Shown piece by piece: positions 1 to 6,353 of a DNA stretch of 6,353 bases. Under the pieces are notes generated by a model, which made no database searches, was not told the origin of the DNA, and was given only the letters and a program-made list of their open reading frames with translations. Within the stretch, counting starts at the first letter, position 1, and each line of letters begins with the position of its first letter. Source of the DNA: an uncultured Porphyromonadaceae bacterium. GTDB lineage: Bacteria > Bacteroidota > Bacteroidia > Bacteroidales > Muribaculaceae. The stretch spans positions 1-6,353 of the forward strand of contig CAMWYV010000073.1 in assembly GCA_947178565.1 (NCBI GenBank), written 5' to 3'. Made by a program: the position numbers and the translations under genes.

Positions 1-2105
1 AGATATTGCGCGTCAACAGTGAGATCAAATTCTTTAGCATAAGACAAAAAAGAGCCCTTCACGCTTACAGGATAGATGACCTTTAAAGGTAAGGCAATAA
101 TTGAACCAAGTGGTTCCGTTGTTTTAATATTAACGGCAATAGTAATGCTGTCGTCGGCAGCAGCGACATGAACCGGATGAGGCACTAACTGAGGAAGCAA
201 TTGATTACCAAGCCGCTGCATGGAAGTTGTAAGACTGGATAATCTGTAATCGCCGGAAATTCTTGCATCGGCAATATCACTTTTGAGAGAAATGGAGCGC
301 AATGAACCGTCACTATCCGCCAACAGGATTATATCTCCGATTTTTGATTCCGAGCCGTCAGGATTGCGCACCGTTAGCGATTCTACATCAACTCTCCCCA
401 CGATATCATCAATCGCACTCCATTCCAGATCAATGACTCCGGTTCCTGACAAAATTTTATCAGCAAGCACGCCGGTGATTCCCAGCATTCCGGGCGAAAG
501 TTCTACGATTGAAAAATCTGTGCTGAGAGTCTTTTGTTTTCTTGACCGGGCAAACTCCGCTTCTATATCAAATGACAGTCCGGGATTGTGTGAAGTAACT
601 ATGCCATTGTATGTATCTCCTCCATAGCCTACCGTGACTACCAGATTTTCCATAGTGCGCCCGGCATATTCAACTGATGTCACCTTGAGATTAGCCGATC
701 CGGACATATTTCCACCTAATAATCTTCCTTCACCGGTAAGAGATGCATTAATATTACCGAATCTTCCTAAAGCAGTTGTTGTAGAATCAAATAACTGTGT
801 GCCTTTAATATCATCGAAATCAGCAGAAAATTCATAGCCGTTCACCTTACCGGATACCATCGTAGCTTTTGCACCGGCAGTCACAGCACCTGCATCACAC
901 AAAAGAGTGGCGGAGCAATGTGCCGACTGACCGGTCATTGCTGCCTCACCAAGAATATCTATCTTGCCCAGATTTGCTATCAATCTGCTTGCAATCGGGG
1001 TGAGATTTGAAAATTTACTTATAATCTCCTTAAATTCAGGATTGTTACATCCCATACTGAATCTCGGAATAGAAAATTCAGGAGTCCCGGACTTTGTTAA
1101 ATTATTAATGTATCCGTTTCCTCTGAGCCATAGCGACTCAGATTTATCGGCAATTTCAAGTTCTTTGATCTCCATGGCATCTACTGTGCCTCCAATACTG
1201 AGTTTCATCTCCATAGGCATAGAGATATTTTTCAACTGAGGCAGTAATGCACTGAAATCAGATAGAGTGACTACCGATTCCGGTTTCACCACAATATTAA
1301 TATTGCGTGATGAAAGATTTTCTTTGATGCTGTTAAGTGTGGGATAAATGACGCGTATATTATCAAAAGCTATATGAGTATTAGGTAAAGCGATATCCAG
1401 CCCGTTGACAGAAGCTGCGGTGTCTGTCACAACAAATGTACCGTCAAGACCTTTGAGAGTAAAACCGGACTGTTCGGAGAGCGCAAGCCGTTGCAACACA
1501 ACCCGGAAATTATTGTTAGCGATTCTCGGCAAACGCAGATCAGCTCTTAAATCCGATATATGGATGTGATTTTTGTCAAATCCGGTCGAATCAAGTGCTT
1601 CAGAACACACATCATAACTTAATCTTGACCGACGAATCACTACTGTATTCACCCGAAAATCAAATTTAGCCGACGGCTTGTTTTTGTCTTTCGGGGAAAG
1701 AGCATCTATAATTGGCTGAATATTTAGCGGAGATGAAGGCTTATTTCTTGTCAGCCTTGCATCCAGCCCTATTATCTCGGCATAATTCACCACCAGTCTG
1801 CGCTTGATAATCAGTCGCGGAATACTCAGACCCGCGCCCAACCTGTCGACGTGAATCACTGTGTCTCCAAGCGAGTCGGTAATCACCACACGTCTTAGAG
1901 TGACTCTGCTGAAAGGTGCTATATTCACTGCATCAATGCTCACATCCATTCCGAGCAGAGATGTCAGTTCTTTTTCTGCTTTCCCGCGTATGGAATTCTG
2001 AACAGAGGGTATGGAAAAAGCCACATACAGCGATGCCGGCACAAGCACCACCAATAATAGCGACACAACCAGCAAGGCTCTGAATGACTTATATACCCAC
2101 TTCAT
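1..2105 (-). CDS. AsmA/TamB-like translocation and assembly protein, N-terminal 701 residues (runs off left edge)
   Basis: My translation gives an uninterrupted frame of 701 codons from ATG 2105 to the window edge, with no stop. A short basic N-terminus (MKWVYKSFR) precedes one hydrophobic segment (about residues 10-30), best read as an inner-membrane anchor with the rest in the periplasm. It is followed by an amphipathic stretch (about 34-52) and GMDVSIDAVNIAPFSRVTLRR-type sequence (52-72), the AsmA-like opening in which a beta-strand repeat begins. The remainder is rich in alternating hydrophobic and polar residues plus Asn, Ser, Thr and Gly, as in the long beta-groove of AsmA/TamB proteins that move lipids or help outer-membrane protein assembly. 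It resembles proteins annotated in Bacteroides as translocation/assembly module TamB, usually around 1,500 residues; the diagnostic C-terminal domain would lie outside the window. The start is 18 bp after the priA stop, with AGGGAA directly before the ATG. TamB versus another AsmA member is unresolved. Confidence 0.85.
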   Translation of the reverse strand, partial: MKWVYKSFRALLVVSLLLVVLVPASLYVAFSIPSVQNSIRGKAEKELTSLLGMDVSIDAVNIAPFSRVTLRRVVITDSLGDTVIHVDRLGAGLSIPRLIIKRRLVVNYAEIIGLDARLTRNKPSSPLNIQPIIDALSPKDKNKPSAKFDFRVNTVVIRRSRLSYDVCSEALDSTGFDKNHIHISDLRADLRLPRIANNNFRVVLQRLALSEQSGFTLKGLDGTFVVTDTAASVNGLDIALPNTHIAFDNIRVIYPTLNSIKENLSSRNINIVVKPESVVTLSDFSALLPQLKNISMPMEMKLSIGGTVDAMEIKELEIADKSESLWLRGNGYINNLTKSGTPEFSIPRFSMGCNNPEFKEIISKFSNLTPIASRLIANLGKIDILGEAAMTGQSAHCSATLLCDAGAVTAGAKATMVSGKVNGYEFSADFDDIKGTQLFDSTTTALGRFGNINASLTGEGRLLGGNMSGSANLKVTSVEYAGRTMENLVVTVGYGGDTYNGIVTSHNPGLSFDIEAEFARSRKQKTLSTDFSIVELSPGMLGITGVLADKILSGTGVIDLEWSAIDDIVGRVDVESLTVRNPDGSESKIGDIILLADSDGSLRSISLKSDIADARISGDYRLSSLTTSMQRLGNQLLPQLVPHPVHVAAADDSITIAVNIKTTEPLGSIIALPLKVIYPVSVKGSFLSYAKEFDLTVDAQY

Positions 2106-2123
2106 TTCCCTAAAATTGCCCTG

Positions 2124-4604
2124 TTAATACGGATCCACATCATAATATATCACTGCGGAGCGGATGCCGGATAGTGCAGTCTCATGGAATTCTATCAATA
2201 CCTTACGCAGTATATCTCTCACTTTCTTCATTGAAGCCTCAATTTCAATCTTAAGCATGATTTTGCGTATGTAAAGTGACTGAATCCTACTCACAGCGGG
2301 AGTCTGAGGTCCAAGCACCCTGTTTCCGAACAGAGCGCGTAACCGCTGCATATATGCGGCAGCGATATCATCAGCGGTGCGGCTGTCGCGGTGCTTGATA
2401 TAGATATGAATTATCCTGGTAAACGGAGGATAAGAGTGAGCTTTGCGCTCCTCAATCTCATAATTGAAGAAACCCGGATAATCATGATTTATGATATAAG
2501 AATAAACAGGATGTGAGGGTTGTGCCGTCTGGACACTTACCTTAGATTCATTTGTTCCTCCCCTTCTACCGGCCCTGCCTGCTACCTGCGAGATGGTATT
2601 GAATGCTCTCTCGGCACTGCGGAAATCCGGTGAATTTACCAGTGCATCGGAATTAAGCACCACAACTGCACCTACTCCACCGAAATCAAGACCTTTCGTC
2701 ACCATCTGTGTGCCTACCAGCAGTCTTGACCTACCGCTTGAGAAGTCTTCGATTATTCCCGCATGGCCGTCTTTAGCACGGGTCGAATCAAGATCCATCC
2801 TTGCCACGTTGACATCATTCCACTCTGCTTCTATCTCTTCCTCAACCCTTTCAGTTCCATAGCCCACTACTTTCACCGCAGGCTCCTTACATGCCGGACA
2901 AGTGACGTGAAGGGGATATCTGGAGCCGCAATAGTGGCACACCAAAGCATCTATGCTCTTATGATATGTGAGAGCCACATCGCATCGCTCACACCGCGGG
3001 GTGTATCCGCAACGGGAACATACCGCTACCGGTGCGAAACCTCTACGGTTAATGAACACTATGCCCTGCTCTCCCCTTTTTAGTGCAGACGTGATATTGT
3101 CTCTGCTGCTCTGTGCTATCGCACCGCTCATCAGTCCTCTCTGCCGCTGACGGATTGTATCGATAATCTCCACCTCGGGCAGAACTGCATCGCCAAAACG
3201 CTCTGTGAGTGATACCAATCCATATTTCCCCGAGGTCGCTTTATAATATGTATCTACCGCAGGAGTAGCACTGCCGAGAAGCACCTTTGCACCATGCATA
3301 CGCGCCAACACCATAGCGGCATCACGTGCGTTATACCTCGGAGCCGGTTCAGACTGTTTATAAGAACTATCATGTTCTTCATCCACAATCACCAGACCAA
3401 GATTATCAAACGGAAGAAATATTGAAGATCGGGCACCGATTATCACGCACGGCTCGGTTTCATTCAGCAGCTTTTTCCATATATCCACCCGCTCGTTATC
3501 AGAGAACTTGGAGTGATACACCACCACCTTGTCTCCGAAAATTTTCTGTATTCTGGCAGTGAGTTGCGTAGTCAGCGCTATTTCAGGTACAAGATAAAGC
3601 ACCTGTCTGCCTTGCCTGAGTACAAAATCAATGAGATGAGTATAAATCTCCGTCTTTCCACTGGATGTCACTCCGTGAAGCAGAGTTACATCATTATCCA
3701 TCCATGACTTGTGAATCCCATCCAAGGCTACTGACTGTGCCTCACTCAAACAAGGAGGAGCCACAACCGGCATACCGTTATATTTAAACCTGTTTATCTC
3801 CTTAAAATAATACTCGATTATCCCCCTTTGTGCAAGAGCTGAAAGAATTGCCGGGGAAACCTCTGCCCGCTCACGCAGAGCCGAAACCGTTACATCTTTA
3901 GCTTCTCCACGGTTAAAACCTGTCATCTCAACCAACGCCAGAAGGGCTTTTTCCTGCTTGGGCGCTCCATGCACTGTATCAAACATCAGATGGAGATTAT
4001 CTTTGTCGCCTGGTGTGCATTTCAGTTTCACACACCTGATGCGCTTGGGCACATATCTCTCAACCAGTTTTTCAGAAATAATCACGGCACCTTTGGAAAG
4101 CAACGGTCCTACTGAAGCTCCAACGCCTTTCAGTCCTGTCATCTTTTCAACTTCGCTCACAGAAACCGGTTTTGCCGCATGATCAAGGGCCTGAACAATC
4201 ATTGATTCCCTTTCTGTAAGTACGGCATCCGGAACCTCGCGGTAGTCCGGTGACAGTTCGATAAATGTTTCACTTTCTATCTTGAGACCGGCAGGTACAG
4301 CAGCCTTATAAACATCACCCACACCACAGAGATAGTATTCCGCAATCCATTCCCAAAACTGCATCTGAGGACGCTTCACTACAGGCTCACCGCCATCGAG
4401 AGTCAGTCCGATTTCTTTCACTTCAAAAGAGCCGGGAGCAATATCGGTGAGATTTCTGACTATTCCGGTATAATATTTTTTTCTGCCGAAAGGCACTACC
4501 ACTCTTGACCCGGCACGCACCTGTGCGCCCATGTCAAACGGCACTGAGTAAGTAAATGTGCCCTGTAGCGGCAGTGGGAGGATAACCTCCGCATATCGCA
4601 TCAT
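2124..4604 (-). CDS. priA: Primosomal protein N' (replication restart helicase PriA)
   Basis: PriA is a superfamily 2 DNA helicase that recognises abandoned replication forks and D-loops, unwinds the lagging-strand arm 3' to 5', and starts reloading of the replicative helicase. At 826 residues it is complete and of normal to slightly long size. In order: an N-terminal 3' DNA-binding domain (about 1-110, with YYLCGVGDVYKAAVPAGLK), a winged-helix-like linker (about 120-270), Walker A GVTSSGKTE (311-319), DEEH motif II (408-411), GSATP motif III (444-448), then eight cysteines for two zinc ions (C529, C532, C538, C541, C556, C559, C569, C572). The C-terminal helicase lobe has GTQM (631-634) and QVAGRAGR (673-680), and the protein ends YYDVDPY. 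All catalytic and zinc residues are present. Two adjacent ATG codons (4604 and 4601) follow a G-rich stretch, so either may be used. The start lies 10 bp after the Nudix stop, suggesting translational coupling. Confidence 0.98.
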   Translation of the reverse strand: MMRYAEVILPLPLQGTFTYSVPFDMGAQVRAGSRVVVPFGRKKYYTGIVRNLTDIAPGSFEVKEIGLTLDGGEPVVKRPQMQFWEWIAEYYLCGVGDVYKAAVPAGLKIESETFIELSPDYREVPDAVLTERESMIVQALDHAAKPVSVSEVEKMTGLKGVGASVGPLLSKGAVIISEKLVERYVPKRIRCVKLKCTPGDKDNLHLMFDTVHGAPKQEKALLALVEMTGFNRGEAKDVTVSALRERAEVSPAILSALAQRGIIEYYFKEINRFKYNGMPVVAPPCLSEAQSVALDGIHKSWMDNDVTLLHGVTSSGKTEIYTHLIDFVLRQGRQVLYLVPEIALTTQLTARIQKIFGDKVVVYHSKFSDNERVDIWKKLLNETEPCVIIGARSSIFLPFDNLGLVIVDEEHDSSYKQSEPAPRYNARDAAMVLARMHGAKVLLGSATPAVDTYYKATSGKYGLVSLTERFGDAVLPEVEIIDTIRQRQRGLMSGAIAQSSRDNITSALKRGEQGIVFINRRGFAPVAVCSRCGYTPRCERCDVALTYHKSIDALVCHYCGSRYPLHVTCPACKEPAVKVVGYGTERVEEEIEAEWNDVNVARMDLDSTRAKDGHAGIIEDFSSGRSRLLVGTQMVTKGLDFGGVGAVVVLNSDALVNSPDFRSAERAFNTISQVAGRAGRRGGTNESKVSVQTAQPSHPVYSYIINHDYPGFFNYEIEERKAHSYPPFTRIIHIYIKHRDSRTADDIAAAYMQRLRALFGNRVLGPQTPAVSRIQSLYIRKIMLKIEIEASMKKVRDILRKVLIEFHETALSGIRSAVIYYDVDPY

Positions 4605-4614
4605 TCCCCCGCTA

Positions 4615-5181
4615 TCACTTTTTATTCAGCCCGAGGGCAAAATATCTCCACAGTGGCGCTACCATAAGCGCCTGTTTCATCACATCATCACGAAGAATCT
4701 CAAGAAGCTCCTCCTCTGTGAGTATTTTCACTGTTATATCCTCATTTGCATCAAGATGCTGTGCCGAAGTGCGGGTGACACCACGAGCAATATAACAGTA
4801 CGTGAGATTGTTTGTTACACTCGGATTGCCACTCAGCACCATTCCAAGTTCCCATTCTCCGCCGGTATAGCCGGTTTCTTCCTCCAGTTCACGGCGGGCA
4901 GCGGCTTCCGGTTCCTCTCCTTCCTCAACCACTCCGGCACAAAGTTCTATACCCATCTCACCAAGACCGTGACGATACTGCTCAACCATAACATAATTGC
5001 CTTCCGGTGTACGGGCTATCACATTTATCCATGCCGGATACTCCAGAATATAAAATTCCGGATTCACTCTGCCGTCAGGCAGTTGCACGGTATCGCGCCT
5101 TGCAGTGAGCCACGGACGGCGGAAAAGGTACTCGCTTGAGAGTGTTTTCCACTTTTTTGAATTGTCAGGAGCATATTTCAT
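4615..5181 (-). CDS. Nudix hydrolase, ADP-ribose pyrophosphatase type
   Basis: Predicted cytosolic, Mg-dependent pyrophosphohydrolase acting on a nucleoside diphosphate linked to another group, most likely ADP-ribose or an ADP-sugar (giving AMP plus a sugar phosphate). The 188-residue protein carries a perfect Nudix box GX5EX7REUXEEXGU at residues 83-105: G83, E89, R97-E98, E101-E102, G104, Y105. These glutamates bind the catalytic metals. The N-terminal half (residues 15-70, ending VMVEQYRHG) resembles the beta-sheet dimerisation region of ADP-ribose pyrophosphatases. A proline (P120 in SGNPSVTNN) lies about 15-16 residues after the box, the position reported to mark that subfamily. The segment before the box reads ELCAG rather than the frequent ELPAG. 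The ATG at 5181 is the only plausible start, since the next methionine is at residue 65, inside the fold. It starts 38 bp after adk and stops 10 bp before priA. The exact substrate is inference. Confidence 0.9.
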   Translation of the reverse strand: MKYAPDNSKKWKTLSSEYLFRRPWLTARRDTVQLPDGRVNPEFYILEYPAWINVIARTPEGNYVMVEQYRHGLGEMGIELCAGVVEEGEEPEAAARRELEEETGYTGGEWELGMVLSGNPSVTNNLTYCYIARGVTRTSAQHLDANEDITVKILTEEELLEILRDDVMKQALMVAPLWRYFALGLNKK

Positions 5182-5219
5182 TTTGTACAGCGAAAGTAGT
5201 CCGGGATATTAAGGAACAA

Positions 5220-5801
5220 TCAGCCTCTATGGAGAGGATCCAGCGCTTCTGTTATCTTCGCAAAAATATCATCAATCTCTCCGGAACCAGGAATTGCATG
5301 ATATTTTCCTTCTTCAAGGTAGAAATCGCGCAACGGTTGAGTCTGAGAATGATATACTTTTAGGCGGTTGGCAATAGTTTCCGGAGTATCATCGGCACGT
5401 CCGGTAGCTTTGCCGCGCTGAATCATTCGCTCCATAAGCTCATCATCATCCACCTCAAGCCCAACTACCGCATCCACTTTCTCACCACGCATGGCAAGCA
5501 TTTCATTGAGCGCCTCCGCCTGAGGAATAGTACGGGGAAATCCGTCAAAAATCACCCCCTTTTCAGTCACCGGATTACTATCGAGTTCATGCTTGAGTAT
5601 TTCAAGCATAAGATTATCGGGAATAAGATGACCTTTTGAAATATATTCCGATGCAATTTTACCGAGCGGGGTATCATTCTTGATATGTTCACGTAAAACC
5701 TCTCCGGTGGAGATATGATGAATACCATATCGATCTATCAGTTTTTCGCTCTGAGTGCCCTTACCGCTGCCCGGAGCACCAAATACTACTATATTAAACA
5801 T
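5220..5801 (-). CDS. adk: Adenylate kinase, short-LID type
   Basis: This cytosolic enzyme catalyses ATP + AMP = 2 ADP and sets adenylate energy balance; it is normally essential. The 193-residue protein is complete. It shows the P-loop GAPGSGKGT (residues 8-16), the AMP-binding HISTGEVLR (29-37), FDGFPR (85-90), the RGKATGRADD segment bordering the LID (129-138), and the late arginine in NRLKVY (R146). The LID is the short form: the insert with a four-cysteine zinc site seen in many Gram-positive enzymes is absent and the protein has no cysteine at all. The ATG at 5801 is chosen because the P-loop begins seven residues later, as usual. It lies 27 bp after hpt, so hypoxanthine salvage and AMP phosphorylation are probably co-expressed. 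No strong Shine-Dalgarno precedes it, which is common in Bacteroidota. Confidence 0.97.
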   Translation of the reverse strand: MFNIVVFGAPGSGKGTQSEKLIDRYGIHHISTGEVLREHIKNDTPLGKIASEYISKGHLIPDNLMLEILKHELDSNPVTEKGVIFDGFPRTIPQAEALNEMLAMRGEKVDAVVGLEVDDDELMERMIQRGKATGRADDTPETIANRLKVYHSQTQPLRDFYLEEGKYHAIPGSGEIDDIFAKITEALDPLHRG

Positions 5802-5828
5802 AATATCAGGTAATTAATCCACTAAAAC

Positions 5829-6353
5829 TTAATCATTGTCAACGACCCATATATCTTTAAGATTACGGGCAAGCCCGTCTATATCCAACCCGTAGCCTAT
5901 GATAAATGCCGGAGGAATATTAAAGCCTATGAAATCGGGATGAATGTCTGCCTTGCATACTTCCGGTTTATGCAGAAGCGTTGCGACTTTCAATGACGCA
6001 GGATTCTTTGCCTCAAGATCGGCGAGGAGTTTCACCATTGTTCGACCCGTATCTATAATATCCTCAATAACAATCACATCGCGACCGGATATATCTTCAG
6101 TCAGCCCGGCAATCTCCTTAACTGCACCAGTAGATGAGGTGCCACTGTAGCTTTTAAGCCTGATAAAGGTGATTTCTGCATCTATCGTAAGGTTGCGGAA
6201 TATGTCTGCCGCAAAGGGAAAAGCTCCGTTTAACACACACACCAAAAGAGGCACTTTTTCCTCATAATCGCGGGAAATCTCGGCTGCAATTTCAGCAACA
6301 CGCCGCTGAATTTTCTCTGACGGAATAAATGGCTTGAATTTTAGCCCTTTATA
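5829..6353 (-). CDS. hpt: Hypoxanthine phosphoribosyltransferase, lacking a few N-terminal residues (runs off right edge)
   Basis: This cytosolic purine-salvage enzyme joins hypoxanthine (often also guanine) to PRPP, giving IMP or GMP and pyrophosphate. The frame is open to the window edge and holds 174 residues, close to the usual length of about 175-185, so only a short N-terminus is missing. Reading from the edge, it begins YKGLKFKPFIPSEKIQRRV, typical of the family N-terminus. Visible motifs are the PPi-binding loop region VCVLNGAFPF (about residues 38-47), the flexible loop SYSGTSSTG (68-76), the PRPP-binding signature VIVIEDIIDTGRT (93-105) with the acidic pair E97/D98, the purine-binding lysine in LLHKPEV (K129), and the C-terminal DFIGFNIPPAFIIGYGLDID segment. 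A GTG at 6254 gives an apparent shorter frame, but conserved sequence continues upstream, so it is internal. The stop lies 27 bp before adk and in the same frame. Function is from family knowledge; substrate preference is not readable. Confidence 0.95.
   Translation of the reverse strand, partial: YKGLKFKPFIPSEKIQRRVAEIAAEISRDYEEKVPLLVCVLNGAFPFAADIFRNLTIDAEITFIRLKSYSGTSSTGAVKEIAGLTEDISGRDVIVIEDIIDTGRTMVKLLADLEAKNPASLKVATLLHKPEVCKADIHPDFIGFNIPPAFIIGYGLDIDGLARNLKDIWVVDND

Larger units (their letters stand above)
1..6353 (-). other. Probable polycistronic unit hpt-adk-Nudix-priA-TamB-like
   Basis: All five genes point the same way with gaps of 27, 38, 10 and 18 bp. None of the gaps contains an inverted repeat followed by a T-run on the coding strand, so nothing visible would stop transcription between them. 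The unit mixes purine salvage, nucleotide clean-up, replication restart and envelope assembly, so co-transcription may reflect compact packing rather than one pathway. Both ends of the unit lie outside the window. Operon status is inferred from spacing alone. Confidence 0.6.

Noticed and set aside
283..1239. Three plus-strand frames (283-627, 634-837, 964-1239).
   Set aside because: All are Ser/Pro-rich antisense shadows of the continuous minus-strand TamB/AsmA-like gene, with no recognisable domain.
2593..4182. Six short, partly overlapping plus-strand frames inside priA.
   Set aside because: They are opposite an intact PriA coding sequence with every helicase and zinc motif in place, and they overlap each other in different frames.
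4558..5139. A 193-codon plus-strand open frame crossing the priA start and most of the Nudix gene.
   Set aside because: It lies antisense to two genes with clear conserved motifs, its translation resembles no family I know, and it is rich in Cys, His and Ile as shadow frames often are.
5944..6150. A 68-codon plus-strand frame inside hpt.
   Set aside because: Antisense shadow of the PRPP-binding region of hpt; no recognisable domain.
5829..6254. hpt starting at the GTG at 6254, giving 141 residues.
   Set aside because: The same frame continues 33 codons to the window edge with family-typical sequence (KFKPFIPSEKIQ), and a start at 6254 would remove conserved N-terminal structure.
1..6353. 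Search by eye for a hidden accessory system: CRISPR array, insertion-sequence ends, tRNA, riboswitch, toxin-antitoxin or phage-defence genes.
   Set aside because: Five housekeeping genes fill the window with only 10-38 bp between them. I saw no direct-repeat array, transposase, cloverleaf-like sequence or compositional break.

Overview
This window looks like ordinary chromosomal sequence from a member of the Bacteroidota, most likely order Bacteroidales; a gut lineage such as Muribaculaceae is possible but cannot be fixed from the sequence alone. The evidence is the protein style (PriA ending in a DVDP tail, short zinc-free adenylate kinase, a very long AsmA/TamB-type protein with a Bacteroidales-like N-terminus), the hpt-adk adjacency, and weak or absent Shine-Dalgarno sequences. 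These assignments rest on remembered family sequences, not on a search.

All genes lie on the minus strand and are packed head to tail, so in transcription order the window runs from its right end to its left end. (1) 6353-5829: hypoxanthine phosphoribosyltransferase (hpt), missing only its first few residues beyond the right edge. (2) 5801-5220: adenylate kinase (adk), complete. (3) 5181-4615: a Nudix hydrolase of the ADP-ribose pyrophosphatase type, complete. (4) 4604-2124: primosomal helicase PriA, complete. (5) 2105-1: the N-terminal 701 residues of a large AsmA/TamB-like inner-membrane-anchored protein that continues past the left edge. The gaps are 27, 38, 10 and 18 bp, so no stretch of 300 bp lacks a gene, and I see no terminator hairpin, RNA gene, repeat, mobile element or CRISPR array.

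Functionally the first three genes are purine and nucleotide housekeeping: IMP/GMP salvage, AMP/ADP balance, and cleavage of ADP-ribose-like compounds. priA restarts stalled replication forks. The last gene belongs to envelope biogenesis and lipid or protein transport across the periplasm. The spacing suggests one polycistronic unit, perhaps with internal promoters. Apparent plus-strand reading frames are shadows of these genes.

I found no evidence of an undescribed system. The points most worth checking are the long left-edge gene, which has no stop inside the window and is easily missed, and the hpt-adk pair, which sits in the same reading frame separated by two stop codons.
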